From the NCBI GenBank assembly GCA_963638105.1, contig CAVHPP010000017.1, positions 1-44,347 of the forward strand: a DNA stretch of 44,347 bases. Direction: 5' to 3'. The DNA is from CAG-217 sp963638105. GTDB lineage: Bacteria > Bacillota > Clostridia > Oscillospirales > Acutalibacteraceae. Both the position numbers and the translations under genes were made by a program. Shown piece by piece: positions 7,520 to 16,062 of the stretch (positions within the stretch are counted from its first letter, which is position 1; every line of letters starts with the position of its first letter). Under the pieces are notes generated by a model. The model did no database searches and was not told the DNA's origin. It was given only the letters and a program-made list of their open reading frames with translations.

Positions 7520-8040
7520 TTGAAGTAAACTACTGCTTAGAAGCCATGGATTTTGCCGATATGGCTGCGCTGCGCCGGCGGCTGACCCGCACCACCCCCA
7601 TACTCTTTTTGGCGGCTGTGGGATTTGGCTGTTCGGTGGTGGGCTTTGGCGTCCGGTCCCACCGGCCTGCCGTTGCGGTGGCGGCCTGTTTGCCCCTGTT
7701 GGCCATGGGCGCTCTGCTGCTGTGTCGCGGGCCCCTGTCCCGGCGGATGTATACCCGCCTGTGCAAGGCCCACCCGTCCCTGACTGCGCCGGTGCAAATG
7801 CGCATTACTGGCACGGAGGTGGAGTGGATTATGCCCGGCGAAAAGCCGAACCAGTGCGAAATTCACGCAGTGTACCCGATGGCTATGTTTGGCGCCGTGT
7901 TTGAGACCGGGCGGCTGTTTGCCTTTGCCATTCCCGGCACCGTTACGCTGCTGCTGCCTAAGCGTGCACTGCCGGAGAGCCAGCTGCCCCAACTGCGGGA
8001 AATGCTGGAAAACACCGCTTATTATAAATTGACCAAGTAA
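7516..8040 (+). CDS. YcxB-like membrane protein (second of pair)
   Basis: 174 residues with the same architecture as the preceding gene: a short N-terminal cytoplasmic part, two hydrophobic segments (about 27-48 and 52-72), then a soluble domain with MRITGTEVEWIMPGEK and a FAIPGTVTLLLPKRAL core. Likely a diverged tandem paralogue of unknown function. It starts at the ATGA junction with the previous gene and ends 35 bp before gyrA, so the pair could share a transcript with gyrA. No catalytic motif is visible. Confidence 0.65.
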   Translation: MIEVNYCLEAMDFADMAALRRRLTRTTPILFLAAVGFGCSVVGFGVRSHRPAVAVAACLPLLAMGALLLCRGPLSRRMYTRLCKAHPSLTAPVQMRITGTEVEWIMPGEKPNQCEIHAVYPMAMFGAVFETGRLFAFAIPGTVTLLLPKRALPESQLPQLREMLENTAYYKLTK

Positions 8041-8075
8041 AACCTGCCGGGCTGTGACCCGTATATAGGAGATGA

Positions 8076-10595
8076 ATGCCAATGGATAACAATGAGATCC
8101 GGTATGACAATCAAAAAATTGTAGATGTTGAGATTAACAAAGAGGTGCGTAAGGCCTTTTTGGACTACTCTATGAGCGTGATTGTCAGCCGTGCCCTGCC
8201 GGATGTGCGGGACGGGCTGAAGCCGGTACACCGCCGTATTCTCTACACCATGTTTGAGAACAACCTGTACCCGGATCGGGCATACAGAAAGTGCGCCGAC
8301 ACCGTAGGTGCCGTGCTGGGTCGTTACCACCCCCACGGTGACGCCTCTGTGTATGACGCCATGGTGCGACTGGCCCAGACCTTCTCCATGCGCTACACGC
8401 TGGTAGACGGTCACGGCAACTTTGGTACCGTAGACGGCGACCCTGCCGCTGCCTACCGATACACCGAAAGCCGTATGAGCAAGATCAGCATGAAAATGCT
8501 GCAAGATATTGACAAGGACACGGTGGATTTTGCCTCCAACTACGATGACCGACTGAAAGAGCCGGAGGTGCTGCCGGCCCGCTATCCCAATTTGCTGGTG
8601 AACGGCTCCAGCGGTATTGCCGTAGGTATGGCCACCAACATTCCGCCCCACAACCTGCGGGAAGTGATTGACGGTATGTGCTACCTGATCGACAACCCGG
8701 ACGCCGGCCTGCCGGAGCTGATGCAGCACATTAAAGGTCCGGACTTCCCCACCGCCGGTATCATTATGGGCGCCCGCGGCATTCGCCAGGCCTATGAAAC
8801 CGGCCGAGGCAAGATCTATCTGCGCGCTCGGGCAGAGATCGTAGAGAGCAAGGGCGACCGCTACAAGATTGTGGTTACCGAGCTGCCCTACCAGGTGCGC
8901 AAGGCAGCGCTGATCGCCAGCATTGCCGAGCTGGCCCGAGACAAGAAGATCGAGGGCGTGGCGGATATTAAGGACTTCTCCTCCCGCAAGGGTATGCATA
9001 TTGAGATCACTGTTAAGCGGGACGCCAACGCCCAGGTGGTGCTTAACAACCTGTACAAGATGACCCAAATGCAGGTAACCTTCGGTGTGATTATGTTGGC
9101 GCTGGTAGACGGCGTGCCCCGCATTCTTTCCCTGAAGGAAATGCTGCAAAATTACATCTCCTTCCAGGAAGAGATCATCACCCGCCGTACCCGCTATGAT
9201 TTGAAGAAAGCCCAGGATCGCGCCCATATCTTAGAGGGTCTGGCCCGCGCCATTGATATTGTGGACGAGATCATCGCCACCATTCGCGGCTGCAAGGGCG
9301 GCCAAGCCGAGGCCAAGCAGGAATTGATGGCCAAGTACGACTTTGACGAGCCACAGGCTGCGGCCATTGTGGCGTTCCGTTTGGGTCAGTTGGCCGGACT
9401 GGAAATTGAAAAGATCCGCACCGAGTTGGGCGAGTTGCACGCCAAGATCGCCGATTATCAGGACATTCTCAGCAGTGAGACCCGGGTGCTGGAAATCGTA
9501 AAGGAAGAGGCTCGCGCCATCGGCGACAAATTCGGCGATGAGCGGCGTACCGAGATTACCGCCGCCTCCGGCGATGTGGATGACGAGGACCTGATCCCGG
9601 TAGAGGACTGCATGCTCACCCTAACCACCATGGGGTATATGAAGCGCCAGACGGTAGATACTTATAAGGCACAGAACCGCGGCGGCAAGGGCATTATGGG
9701 CATGAGCCGCAGAGAGGAAGATGTGGCCAAGACCATGTTTACCTGCTCTACCCATGACTACATTATGCTCTTTACCAACAAGGGCAAGGTGTTTAAGATG
9801 AAGGGGTACGAGATCCCAGCCGCCTCCCGTACCAGCAAGGGTATGAATGTGGTGAACCTGCTGCCTTTGGAGAATGAGGAGCAGATCAGCGCTATGGTGC
9901 GGGTGCCGGACAGCGAGGAGCGCCAGTACCTGTGCATGGTTACCAAGAACGGCGTCATCAAGCGCACGGAGATCAGCCAGTATGATCATATTCGCAAAAC
10001 CGGCATTATCGCCATCAATCTGGACGAGGGCGACGAACTGAGCTGGGTGGAGATTACCGACGGCAACCGCAATCTGATCGTGGCTACCCACGACGGTATG
10101 AGCATTTGCTTTAAGGAAAGCGACGCCCGTCTGATCGGTCGTACCGCCCGCGGCGTGCGCGCCATTCAGCTGGCAGAGGGCGACTATGTGGTGGGCTTTG
10201 CCGTGGCGCTGGAGGACACCCGTTTGCTTACCGTCAGCGAGACCGGTTACGGCCGCAAGAGCAACTTTGACGACTACCGGGTGCAATCCCGTGCCGGTAA
10301 GGGTCTGATCAACTACCATACCGAGACCTACGGCAAGGTGGCCATGATCGCCCCGGTGCGCGAGGACCAGGATATTATTATGATCTCCCGGGAGGGCATT
10401 GTCATTCGCACCCCTGTGGATCAGATTTCTGCCTTTAAGCGCCCGGCCAAGGGCGTAAGAGTCATGCGCACTTCCGACGAGGACAAGGTGGTTACCCTGT
10501 CCGTGGTGGAGCACATGGAGCCGGAGGAAACGGTCGACACCCCGGAGGGTGACGGCACAGAAACCCCGGAAACTGCCCCGGAAACCGCAGAATAA
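8076..10595 (+). CDS. gyrA: DNA gyrase subunit A
   Basis: GyrA is the breakage-reunion subunit of gyrase. The 839 residues are normal. The active-site tyrosine lies in AAAYRYTES (Tyr129), and the C-terminal wrapping domain has a GyrA box, QNRGGKGI. The quinolone region reads HPHGDASVYD, so Ala90 stands where E. coli has Ser83. AGGAG at 8067-8071 serves two in-frame ATGs, 8076 and 8082. The second has the more usual spacing (10 versus 4 bases), so the true start is uncertain by two codons. The tail is acidic and Glu/Thr/Pro-rich, probably disordered. No clear terminator follows. Confidence 0.97.
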   Translation: MPMDNNEIRYDNQKIVDVEINKEVRKAFLDYSMSVIVSRALPDVRDGLKPVHRRILYTMFENNLYPDRAYRKCADTVGAVLGRYHPHGDASVYDAMVRLAQTFSMRYTLVDGHGNFGTVDGDPAAAYRYTESRMSKISMKMLQDIDKDTVDFASNYDDRLKEPEVLPARYPNLLVNGSSGIAVGMATNIPPHNLREVIDGMCYLIDNPDAGLPELMQHIKGPDFPTAGIIMGARGIRQAYETGRGKIYLRARAEIVESKGDRYKIVVTELPYQVRKAALIASIAELARDKKIEGVADIKDFSSRKGMHIEITVKRDANAQVVLNNLYKMTQMQVTFGVIMLALVDGVPRILSLKEMLQNYISFQEEIITRRTRYDLKKAQDRAHILEGLARAIDIVDEIIATIRGCKGGQAEAKQELMAKYDFDEPQAAAIVAFRLGQLAGLEIEKIRTELGELHAKIADYQDILSSETRVLEIVKEEARAIGDKFGDERRTEITAASGDVDDEDLIPVEDCMLTLTTMGYMKRQTVDTYKAQNRGGKGIMGMSRREEDVAKTMFTCSTHDYIMLFTNKGKVFKMKGYEIPAASRTSKGMNVVNLLPLENEEQISAMVRVPDSEERQYLCMVTKNGVIKRTEISQYDHIRKTGIIAINLDEGDELSWVEITDGNRNLIVATHDGMSICFKESDARLIGRTARGVRAIQLAEGDYVVGFAVALEDTRLLTVSETGYGRKSNFDDYRVQSRAGKGLINYHTETYGKVAMIAPVREDQDIIMISREGIVIRTPVDQISAFKRPAKGVRVMRTSDEDKVVTLSVVEHMEPEETVDTPEGDGTETPETAPETAE

Positions 10596-10649
10596 TAGAC
10601 ACTTAACCGCCTGTGTGTTCACAAAGCACAAGATTTTACAAATTTTTTA

Positions 10650-10678
10650 TTGTAATGACATAAAAAATGAAGTATAAT
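10650..10678 (+). promoter_or_regulatory. Promoter of the LCP gene
   Basis: TTGTAA (10650-10655), 17 bp, TATAAT (10673-10678). It lies 90 bp before the preferred ATG. Confidence 0.65.
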
Positions 10679-10767
10679 TGTGGCTATGCTTTGGGGCACA
10701 TAGGCGCTTTTGTTTTTTGCGCCGTCGGTCCCAACGGAACTACCTGCAAAAAGAGGAGATCTTTTTC

Positions 10768-12540
10768 ATGGCAAAAGACTATAATATTGACGATATTTTG
10801 TCCGAGGTTAAGCAGCGCCGGGCAGAGCAGGAAAGCGACTTAAAGTCTGCGCCTGCGCCCAAGGCCGCGCCTGTACAGACGGACGCCAATCGAGAAGCCT
10901 ACGCCGGTAAACTGGTGGAGGAACTGCTGGGGCCGGAAAAGCCCGCTGTAAAGCCGGAACCGAAAGCGGAAAAACCTGTTGTAAATCCGGAGCCGAAAGC
11001 GGAGCCGCAGCCTACCCCGGCACCCCGGGAGAAAGCGGAGCCGCAGCAAAAAGCTGCCCCTGCGCCGGAAGCCAAACGGGCACCAAAACCCGCCGCACCC
11101 AAGGCAGACACTGCCGATGTGCCGGTGCAGCAGGTGCGCCGCAAGCTGCAACCCCCGCCCCCGGCATACGAAAATCGGGATCGCACCGTGACCCCGGACA
11201 AGCCGAGACCAAAGCCGGAAAACCAGCCCCCGCTGGAGCCGGCGAACCTGAGCCACCGGGCTACGGACGAGATGATTGATTTGTTCTCCCTCTCCGGCAA
11301 GGCTGCGTTTGCACCGGCGGCAGCGGACAAAAAGCGCAAAGGCGGCAAAAAGCAAAAAGACCCGAACGCTACGCCCTGGCGCAAGACCAAAAAGGGCAAA
11401 ATTTCCATTGCCATTATTGTTTTGCTGGCTGTGCTGATTGTGGCCGGCGGCGTTTTTGCCGTGTGCTATGTAAACGGTCTGTTGGGTAAGTTCACCGACG
11501 ATGCGGACGATTACAAAAAGACGGACACCTCCTATCACGGTATGGATTTCTTAAAAGAGAACTTTCCGGAAATCAAGGAGCCGTCTGCGGCAGACGCGAC
11601 TACCTATAAAGAATATTTGAAAAATTGGTACCAAAACGGCGATCCGGTCAGCTCTACCCATGTAAAGAACATTTTGCTCATCGGTGAGGACACCCGGGAG
11701 GAGCAGATCAGCGACACCTCTCGTGCCGACTCTGCCATTATTGCCAGCGTGAATATCGACACCGGCAAGATCACCCTGACCTCCGTACTGCGCGATTTGT
11801 ATGTGTATTTTGAGGTGAACGGTGAGGGCCAGTACGACAAGATCAACGGCGCTGCCTCCATGGGCGGTATGAAGGACTACATCAAAACCGTGGAGCGCTA
11901 CTATAAAATCCAGATCGACAACTACGCGGTGGTGAACTTTGCCAGCTTCCCCAAGATCATTGACAGCCTGGGCGGCGTGACCATTACCATTACCGACCGG
12001 GAGATCAACGAGATCAACAACCACCCCAAGCGCTACGGCAATGTGTATATTGAAAAGAGCTACGAGGGCACCGAGGGTAAGCAGAAGCTGAACGGTAAGC
12101 AGGCGCTGGCCTACTGCCGTATTCGTAAGATTGACACGGATAACGCTCGCGCCGATCGGCAAAAGACCGTGCTGCTCCAGGTGTTTAAGAAGATGAAAGG
12201 CTCTTCCACCACCGAGCTGCTGAAAGTGGTCAACGACCTGGTGGGCTATGTATATACCGGGTACAGCAAAAAGGAACTGGTGAGCCTGGCTACCTATGCG
12301 CTTTCCAACGGCTGGATGAATTACGAAACCCAGACCTATTCCGTGCCTACGCCGGATCATGCCCGGGGCGGCAACTACCTGATCGGTCCCACCCAGCTGA
12401 CCCCCTGCGGCCCCAGCCGTGGGGTTTGGCTGTGGAAGTCGGATATTCCCCAGGACGCCTACGACCTGCAAATGAAGATCTACGGCAAGAGCAATATTAA
12501 GTTGGCGGAGAACCGCTGCGATTATTGCAACCTGCTGTAA
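10768..12540 (+). CDS. LytR-CpsA-Psr (LCP) family glycopolymer ligase
   Basis: LCP proteins transfer wall teichoic acid or capsule-type polymers from lipid carriers to peptidoglycan outside the membrane. From the ATG at 10768 (GAGGAG at 10753-10758) the protein has 590 residues. A long Pro/Lys/Glu/Ala-rich cytoplasmic segment (about 20-150) is followed by one transmembrane helix (about 211-235) and the LCP domain. Visible LCP motifs are NILLIGEDTR, SRADSAIIASV, SVLRDLYV, KINGAASMGG, the DSLGGV loop, and the arginine-rich RIRKIDTDNARADRQ. An upstream TTG at 10678 would add 30 implausible residues. Followed by a strong terminator. The acceptor polymer is unknown. Confidence 0.9.
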   Translation: MAKDYNIDDILSEVKQRRAEQESDLKSAPAPKAAPVQTDANREAYAGKLVEELLGPEKPAVKPEPKAEKPVVNPEPKAEPQPTPAPREKAEPQQKAAPAPEAKRAPKPAAPKADTADVPVQQVRRKLQPPPPAYENRDRTVTPDKPRPKPENQPPLEPANLSHRATDEMIDLFSLSGKAAFAPAAADKKRKGGKKQKDPNATPWRKTKKGKISIAIIVLLAVLIVAGGVFAVCYVNGLLGKFTDDADDYKKTDTSYHGMDFLKENFPEIKEPSAADATTYKEYLKNWYQNGDPVSSTHVKNILLIGEDTREEQISDTSRADSAIIASVNIDTGKITLTSVLRDLYVYFEVNGEGQYDKINGAASMGGMKDYIKTVERYYKIQIDNYAVVNFASFPKIIDSLGGVTITITDREINEINNHPKRYGNVYIEKSYEGTEGKQKLNGKQALAYCRIRKIDTDNARADRQKTVLLQVFKKMKGSSTTELLKVVNDLVGYVYTGYSKKELVSLATYALSNGWMNYETQTYSVPTPDHARGGNYLIGPTQLTPCGPSRGVWLWKSDIPQDAYDLQMKIYGKSNIKLAENRCDYCNLL

Positions 12541-12570
12541 CGGTAGAATAAACAGAAGAAATATAAAAAA

Positions 12571-12593
12571 GCACCCCATCGGGGTGCTTTTTT
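12571..12593 (+). terminator. Rho-independent terminator after the LCP gene
   Basis: GCACCCC, ATC loop, GGGGTGC followed by six T's, with A's before the stem, so it may work in both directions. Confidence 0.9.
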
Positions 12594-12615
12594 ATTGGTT
12601 TGTTTGCCTTCGGCC

Positions 12616-12730
12616 AATCCCCCTGCGGCTACGCCGCTTCCCCCTTTGCAAGGGGGACAAAGATATTGATACCGATTTGCCTCCCTTGTAAAGGGAGGTG
12701 GCAATGCCGTTAGGCATTGACGGAGGGATT
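12616..12730. repeat. Modular palindromic element M2
   Basis: Starts AATCCCCCTGCGGC and ends GACGGAGGGATT. In order: hairpin GCGGC/GCCGC, CCCCCTTTGCAAGGGGG, a linker, CCTCCCTTGTAAAGGGAGG, then the end hairpin AATGCC/GGCATT. Same order of parts as M1 and M4, but different end-hairpin sequences. Confidence 0.7.
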
Positions 12731-12733
12731 ATT

Positions 12734-12759
12734 CGGCGGGAGCAAGCCCCCGCCCTACG
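12734..12759 (-). repeat. GTAG-hairpin repeat, family R1
   Basis: Same 26-bp R1 element as at 6627 and 31326. It begins 3 bp after the end of M2. Confidence 0.8.
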
Positions 12760-12798
12760 GAAAGAGAAACGACACGAACCCCTTATTCACGGAAAATT

Positions 12799-13440
12799 TT
12801 AATCCTCTACCTGCTCTAACTGGGCCATGGGGATGGGGGCGGTGTCCTCCACCTGCATTTTATTGGCGCGCATCCACAGGGCCGGGTCCAGGTGCAGCTT
12901 GTAGCCAAAGCCCGGGTCTGTCTGCCAGTTGGCCATGGCAGCCTCCGGCAGGCCGTAGCAGGTGAGCAGGGTCATCATCACCCCGGCGTGGCACACCAGG
13001 GCGATCCGCCGGGTGCCGGTTTGGACGCAACCGGAGATCACCTTTTCAAAAGCGGCGCACACCCGGTGCATAAACTGGGCGTTGGTCTCGCCGTACGGCG
13101 GGCTTGCCTGCATGTCCCCTTGCAGCCAGTCCCGAAAGTCCAGGTTGTCCTGTAATTCCGCAGCGGTCTTGCCCTCAAACGCGCCGAAGTTATATTCCTT
13201 AAAATCCTCTATGGTAATCAAATTGTTACGCGGAAAGAGAATGGCGGCGCTGTCCTTGCACCGCTTTAAGGGGGAGGTAAACACCGCATCCACCTCCGGG
13301 TACGGGTGCTTGCCCCGCAGGGTATGCAGTTGGTTGATACTATCCATAGTGAGCGGCAAATCCGTCTGCCCAATATACTGTGCGTTTAGGTTGCCTTTGG
13401 TGAGCCCGTGGCGAAAGAGATAAACCGTGTATGACTTCAA
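12799..13440 (-). CDS. Histidine phosphatase family protein (phosphoglycerate mutase-like)
   Basis: 213 residues, from a TTG start at 13440 preceded on the minus strand by AGGAGG eight bases upstream. The open frame extends further upstream but without family similarity, so the TTG is preferred. The catalytic motif VYLFRHG starts at about residue 6 with the phosphorylated His. The second histidine is in ALVCHAGVM. Typical cobalamin/phosphoglycerate-type branches share FEGKTAAELQ. It is probably a cytosolic phosphatase or mutase; the substrate is not predictable. It is divergent from the XRE regulator, whose promoter lies in the shared 133-bp gap. Confidence 0.85.
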   Translation of the reverse strand: MKSYTVYLFRHGLTKGNLNAQYIGQTDLPLTMDSINQLHTLRGKHPYPEVDAVFTSPLKRCKDSAAILFPRNNLITIEDFKEYNFGAFEGKTAAELQDNLDFRDWLQGDMQASPPYGETNAQFMHRVCAAFEKVISGCVQTGTRRIALVCHAGVMMTLLTCYGLPEAAMANWQTDPGFGYKLHLDPALWMRANKMQVEDTAPIPMAQLEQVED

Positions 13441-13510
13441 TGCAAAATCCTCCTGAACAACGGCGATAGCCGACGAAACATTACAAATTGTTGACAGAAT
13501 AAAATAGCCC

Positions 13511-13539
13511 TTTACAAAGAGTATAAGTTGATATATAAT
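13511..13539 (+). promoter_or_regulatory. Promoter of the XRE regulator
   Basis: TTTACA (13511-13516), 17 bp, TATAAT (13534-13539), 34 bp before the preferred ATG. It lies in the gap to the divergent phosphatase gene, so the regulator could control both. Confidence 0.75.
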
Positions 13540-13573
13540 ACTCGTTGTAATATTTTTGGGAGTGAATGAACAA

Positions 13574-14293
13574 ATGGAGATCCAAAGCGAGAACCTGGAA
13601 CAGGTCAAAGAAGAGATCAAGGACCTGAAAGGGCGGGCCAAAGCCGCCAAGCGCGCCATGCGCCAAAGCAAAGCCGACAAGTCGGAGAAAAACAGCAAAT
13701 TCGCCGCCACCCTAAGCCAGCTGCGCCGGGAGCGGGGCATCAGCCAAAAAAAAGCCGCCGGCGATTTGGGTATCAGCCAGGCACTGCTGTCCCATTACGA
13801 AAAAGGCATTCGGGAGTGCGGGCTGGACTTTGTGGTCAAGTGCGCCGACTACTACGGCGTGACCACCGACTACCTGCTGGGGGTGTCTGCCAGCCGCAAC
13901 GGACTGGATCCGTCCGTGTATGCCAGTTTGGGCGCAGAGGACGATGATATGCCCCTGAGCACCCTGAGCCAAGCCACCCGTATTTTGCTGGACACGGCAG
14001 CCGCTGCCTCTCGCGGGGGCGCTGCCCGGTATATTTATGATTACTATATGCTCAGCCTGTACCGCGGCGCGCTGACTATGGCAAAGGCTGGCATTTTGCC
14101 CAAAGAGATGTTCAAGCTGGACTACAATCTGGGTCGTGAGTTGGCCTCCGCCGCCTTGGCGGTGCAGGACGCCCGCTTTGTGTTTATTGAGGACAAAAGC
14201 CGCACCGGCTCCGATGTACCGGAAAAGACGGCGCTGCACACCATCATTGCCGAGGCGGAAGAATATATCCTGAATAATTTTGTGATCGAGTGA
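13574..14293 (+). CDS. XRE-family helix-turn-helix regulator
   Basis: 239 residues from the ATG at 13574, with GGGAG at 13558-13562. In-frame TTG (13556) and GTG (13562) lie inside the Shine-Dalgarno region and are less likely. Residues 1-45 are highly charged and probably coiled-coil. An HTH_3 domain follows at about 45-105 (LSQLRRERGISQKKAAGDLGI, then ALLSHYEKGIREC and DYYGVTTDYLLG). The C-terminal 130 residues are an alpha-helical ligand or oligomerisation region that I do not recognise. It may regulate itself and the divergent phosphatase. Its stop TGA abuts the minus-strand mtnN stop in the palindrome TGATCA, with no spacer. Confidence 0.85.
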   Translation: MEIQSENLEQVKEEIKDLKGRAKAAKRAMRQSKADKSEKNSKFAATLSQLRRERGISQKKAAGDLGISQALLSHYEKGIRECGLDFVVKCADYYGVTTDYLLGVSASRNGLDPSVYASLGAEDDDMPLSTLSQATRILLDTAAAASRGGAARYIYDYYMLSLYRGALTMAKAGILPKEMFKLDYNLGRELASAALAVQDARFVFIEDKSRTGSDVPEKTALHTIIAEAEEYILNNFVIE

Positions 14294-15001
14294 TCAGAAC
14301 AGGCTCTCCTGGGTCTGCTCCTCCGCCACAAATCGCGTTAAGATCGTCGCAGACAGCTCTGCGGCGATTTTTTTGAATGTGGGGTAATCCATGGCTGCGT
14401 TTTCGTCGCCGCCGTCGCTGATGGCGCGCATTACCGCAAAGGGCACCCCGTTGGCGGCACACACCTGGCCCACGGCGCCGCCCTCCATCTCGCCGCACAG
14501 GGCGTCAAACTCCCCGGCGATGGCAGACTTTAGCGCTGCGGTGCCGATAAAGGTATCGCCGCTGGCTACCGTGCCCCGATGGATACGCTCGCCGCTGTTG
14601 ATGGCGGTGCGGGCCAGCCGATCGGACAGGATTGGGTCCGTTGCCACTTTAATGGTGCCCAGGCCGTTGATAAAGCCCTTTGGCTCGCCCAGGGCGGTAA
14701 TGTCAATATCGTACTGGCACACATCGGTGGCAATGACGATATTTTTAATCACCACCCGCTCACTTAGGGAGCAAGCTACGCCGATATTGATGACCCGATC
14801 CACCCGGAAACGGTCAATGAGCAGCTGGGTGCACAAAGCGGCATTTACCTTGCCCGGTGCGCACTGCACCACGGTGAGCATTACGCCCTCCAGCTCGCCG
14901 GTCACGAAGTCGCAGCCTGCCGCTCGGGTGGTGACGGTGCCGGTCATTTTGTCTTTAATGGTGCGGACCTCCACATCCATTGCGCCGATAATGCCTAACA
15001 T
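14294..15001 (-). CDS. mtnN: 5'-methylthioadenosine/S-adenosylhomocysteine nucleosidase
   Basis: MtnN cleaves the N-glycosidic bond of MTA, SAH and 5'-deoxyadenosine, releasing adenine. It detoxifies by-products of SAM use and feeds methionine salvage. The 235 residues start MLGIIGAMDVEVRTIKDKM, the usual MTAN opening with its acidic binding residue. VINIGVACSL, a CGEMEGGAV active-site segment and the catalytic-Asp motif AISDGGD all fit. The minus-strand ATG at 15001 has AAAGGAG 8 bases upstream. Its 5' end overlaps the end of the vanZ-like gene by 7 bp, so the two form an operon. Confidence 0.93.
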   Translation of the reverse strand: MLGIIGAMDVEVRTIKDKMTGTVTTRAAGCDFVTGELEGVMLTVVQCAPGKVNAALCTQLLIDRFRVDRVINIGVACSLSERVVIKNIVIATDVCQYDIDITALGEPKGFINGLGTIKVATDPILSDRLARTAINSGERIHRGTVASGDTFIGTAALKSAIAGEFDALCGEMEGGAVGQVCAANGVPFAVMRAISDGGDENAAMDYPTFKKIAAELSATILTRFVAEEQTQESLF

Positions 15002-15840
15002 ATACGGGTCTCCTTTTGCAGTAAGGGCCGCAGCAGCAGCCGAAAAATCAGGACGCCGAGCACGGCACCCAGGGTGTTTAAGATAATATCGTCCACATCC
15101 GCGTCCCCGCTTTTGGTGAGCAGCTGAAAACTCTCTACAAACACGGACAGGGCCACAGGCACCAGGGTGCCCCACAGTACCGGACGCCGCCGCACCGTGC
15201 CGCAAAGGGCCAGGGACAGGGAGGTAAAGTACAGCACATTCCCTGCCGAGTGCAGGGCGGTGGAAAAGGACAGGGTGCCGGTCTTGGCATAATACCACAG
15301 GCAGTAGATCTCGCCCCGGAAGGGTACGCCGTTGGCGGTAACGAAAATATTGCCAAAGGTGCGCAGCAGGAAAAACTGCAGGATAAAAAGAAACGCGCAC
15401 AAAGGCAGATAGCCCAGGGAGAACCGGCGGTAAAACAGAGCAAAGTCCACACACCCCTTACTGCACCGGGCGCAAATCCAGCCTGCCGCCAGCAGGGTAA
15501 ACACGCTGATGAGGGTGTAAAGGAAGTGGTAGATAATGCGGCTGTCGTCCAGCCGGGCAATTAAATTCACCGTATAGCGGTCGATAAAGAACAGCACCAG
15601 CGACACCTGCATTAAAACGGCGCAGGCGGTGCCTGCAAAGCGCAGGGAGCGCTCGGTCAAAAAGTTCCACACCGTGACCGCCGCCGGGATCACAAAAGAG
15701 AGAATCAGCTTTAACCACTGGTAGCGGAAGTTGAAAAAGAACGGTGGGTGCCAGCTGTCTAAAAAGCAGCAGCCGGTAAAAAACAGCCCCAAAACCAGGG
15801 CCACACGGCTGACAGCGCGCCACGGACTTGTAGTGTGCAT
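14995..15840 (-). CDS. VanZ-like membrane protein
   Basis: 281 residues from the ATG at 15840, which follows GGGGGT on the minus strand. An ATG six codons upstream (15858) has no Shine-Dalgarno and lies at the predicted transcription start. About seven to eight hydrophobic segments. The C-terminal third has VanZ features: a PFRGE segment, NVLYFTSL, a VFVESFQLLTKSGDADVDDIILNTLGA motif and a final transmembrane helix. VanZ was first linked to teicoplanin resistance, but family members are widespread and their role is unclear. Presence here does not imply resistance. It is co-transcribed with mtnN. Confidence 0.82.
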   Translation of the reverse strand: MHTTSPWRAVSRVALVLGLFFTGCCFLDSWHPPFFFNFRYQWLKLILSFVIPAAVTVWNFLTERSLRFAGTACAVLMQVSLVLFFIDRYTVNLIARLDDSRIIYHFLYTLISVFTLLAAGWICARCSKGCVDFALFYRRFSLGYLPLCAFLFILQFFLLRTFGNIFVTANGVPFRGEIYCLWYYAKTGTLSFSTALHSAGNVLYFTSLSLALCGTVRRRPVLWGTLVPVALSVFVESFQLLTKSGDADVDDIILNTLGAVLGVLIFRLLLRPLLQKETRIC

Positions 15841-15866
15841 AGGTTCTACCCCCAACATATAGTGAC

Positions 15867-15895
15867 ATTATAATATATTATGAGAATAAAAACAA
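15867..15895 (-). promoter_or_regulatory. Minus-strand promoter of vanZ-like/mtnN
   Basis: On the minus strand TTGTTT (15895-15890), 17 bp, TATAAT (15872-15867). The -10 is perfect and the -35 is weak. It is back to back with the rpmH promoter. Confidence 0.55.
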
Positions 15896-15912
15896 GAAGT
15901 AACAGATTTTTG

Positions 15913-15942
15913 TTGACAACAGGGCGCATTTTATAATATAAT
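15913..15942 (+). promoter_or_regulatory. rpmH operon promoter
   Basis: Perfect TTGACA (15913-15918) and TATAAT (15937-15942), 18 bp apart. A second overlapping TATAAT lies at 15932-15937. It leads into a leader of about 115 nt before rpmH in which I see no clear structure. Confidence 0.85.
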
Positions 15943-16062
15943 ATCAACCGCTAATGTGGATCACTATCCCACAAGCCAAAAGTCAATTCGCCTGCACTAT
16001 GCCGTGCAGAGCATAAGCAAAATCAAGACCAGTTTGATTTTCAGAAACGGAGTGAATGCAAG

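Noticed and set aside
10678..10767. N-terminal extension of the LCP gene from a TTG codon
   Set aside because: It begins inside the promoter -10 region, has no Shine-Dalgarno and encodes an unrelated basic stretch. The ATG at 10768 has GAGGAG.
13441..13740. 100-residue upstream extension of the histidine phosphatase frame
   Set aside because: It runs antisense through the XRE gene start, its promoter and the phosphatase's own Shine-Dalgarno. The RHG motif belongs near the N-terminus.
14995..15840. Glycopeptide-resistance gene vanZ
   Set aside because: Only the VanZ-like fold is present. No vanHAX genes are nearby, and the family is widespread without resistance roles.
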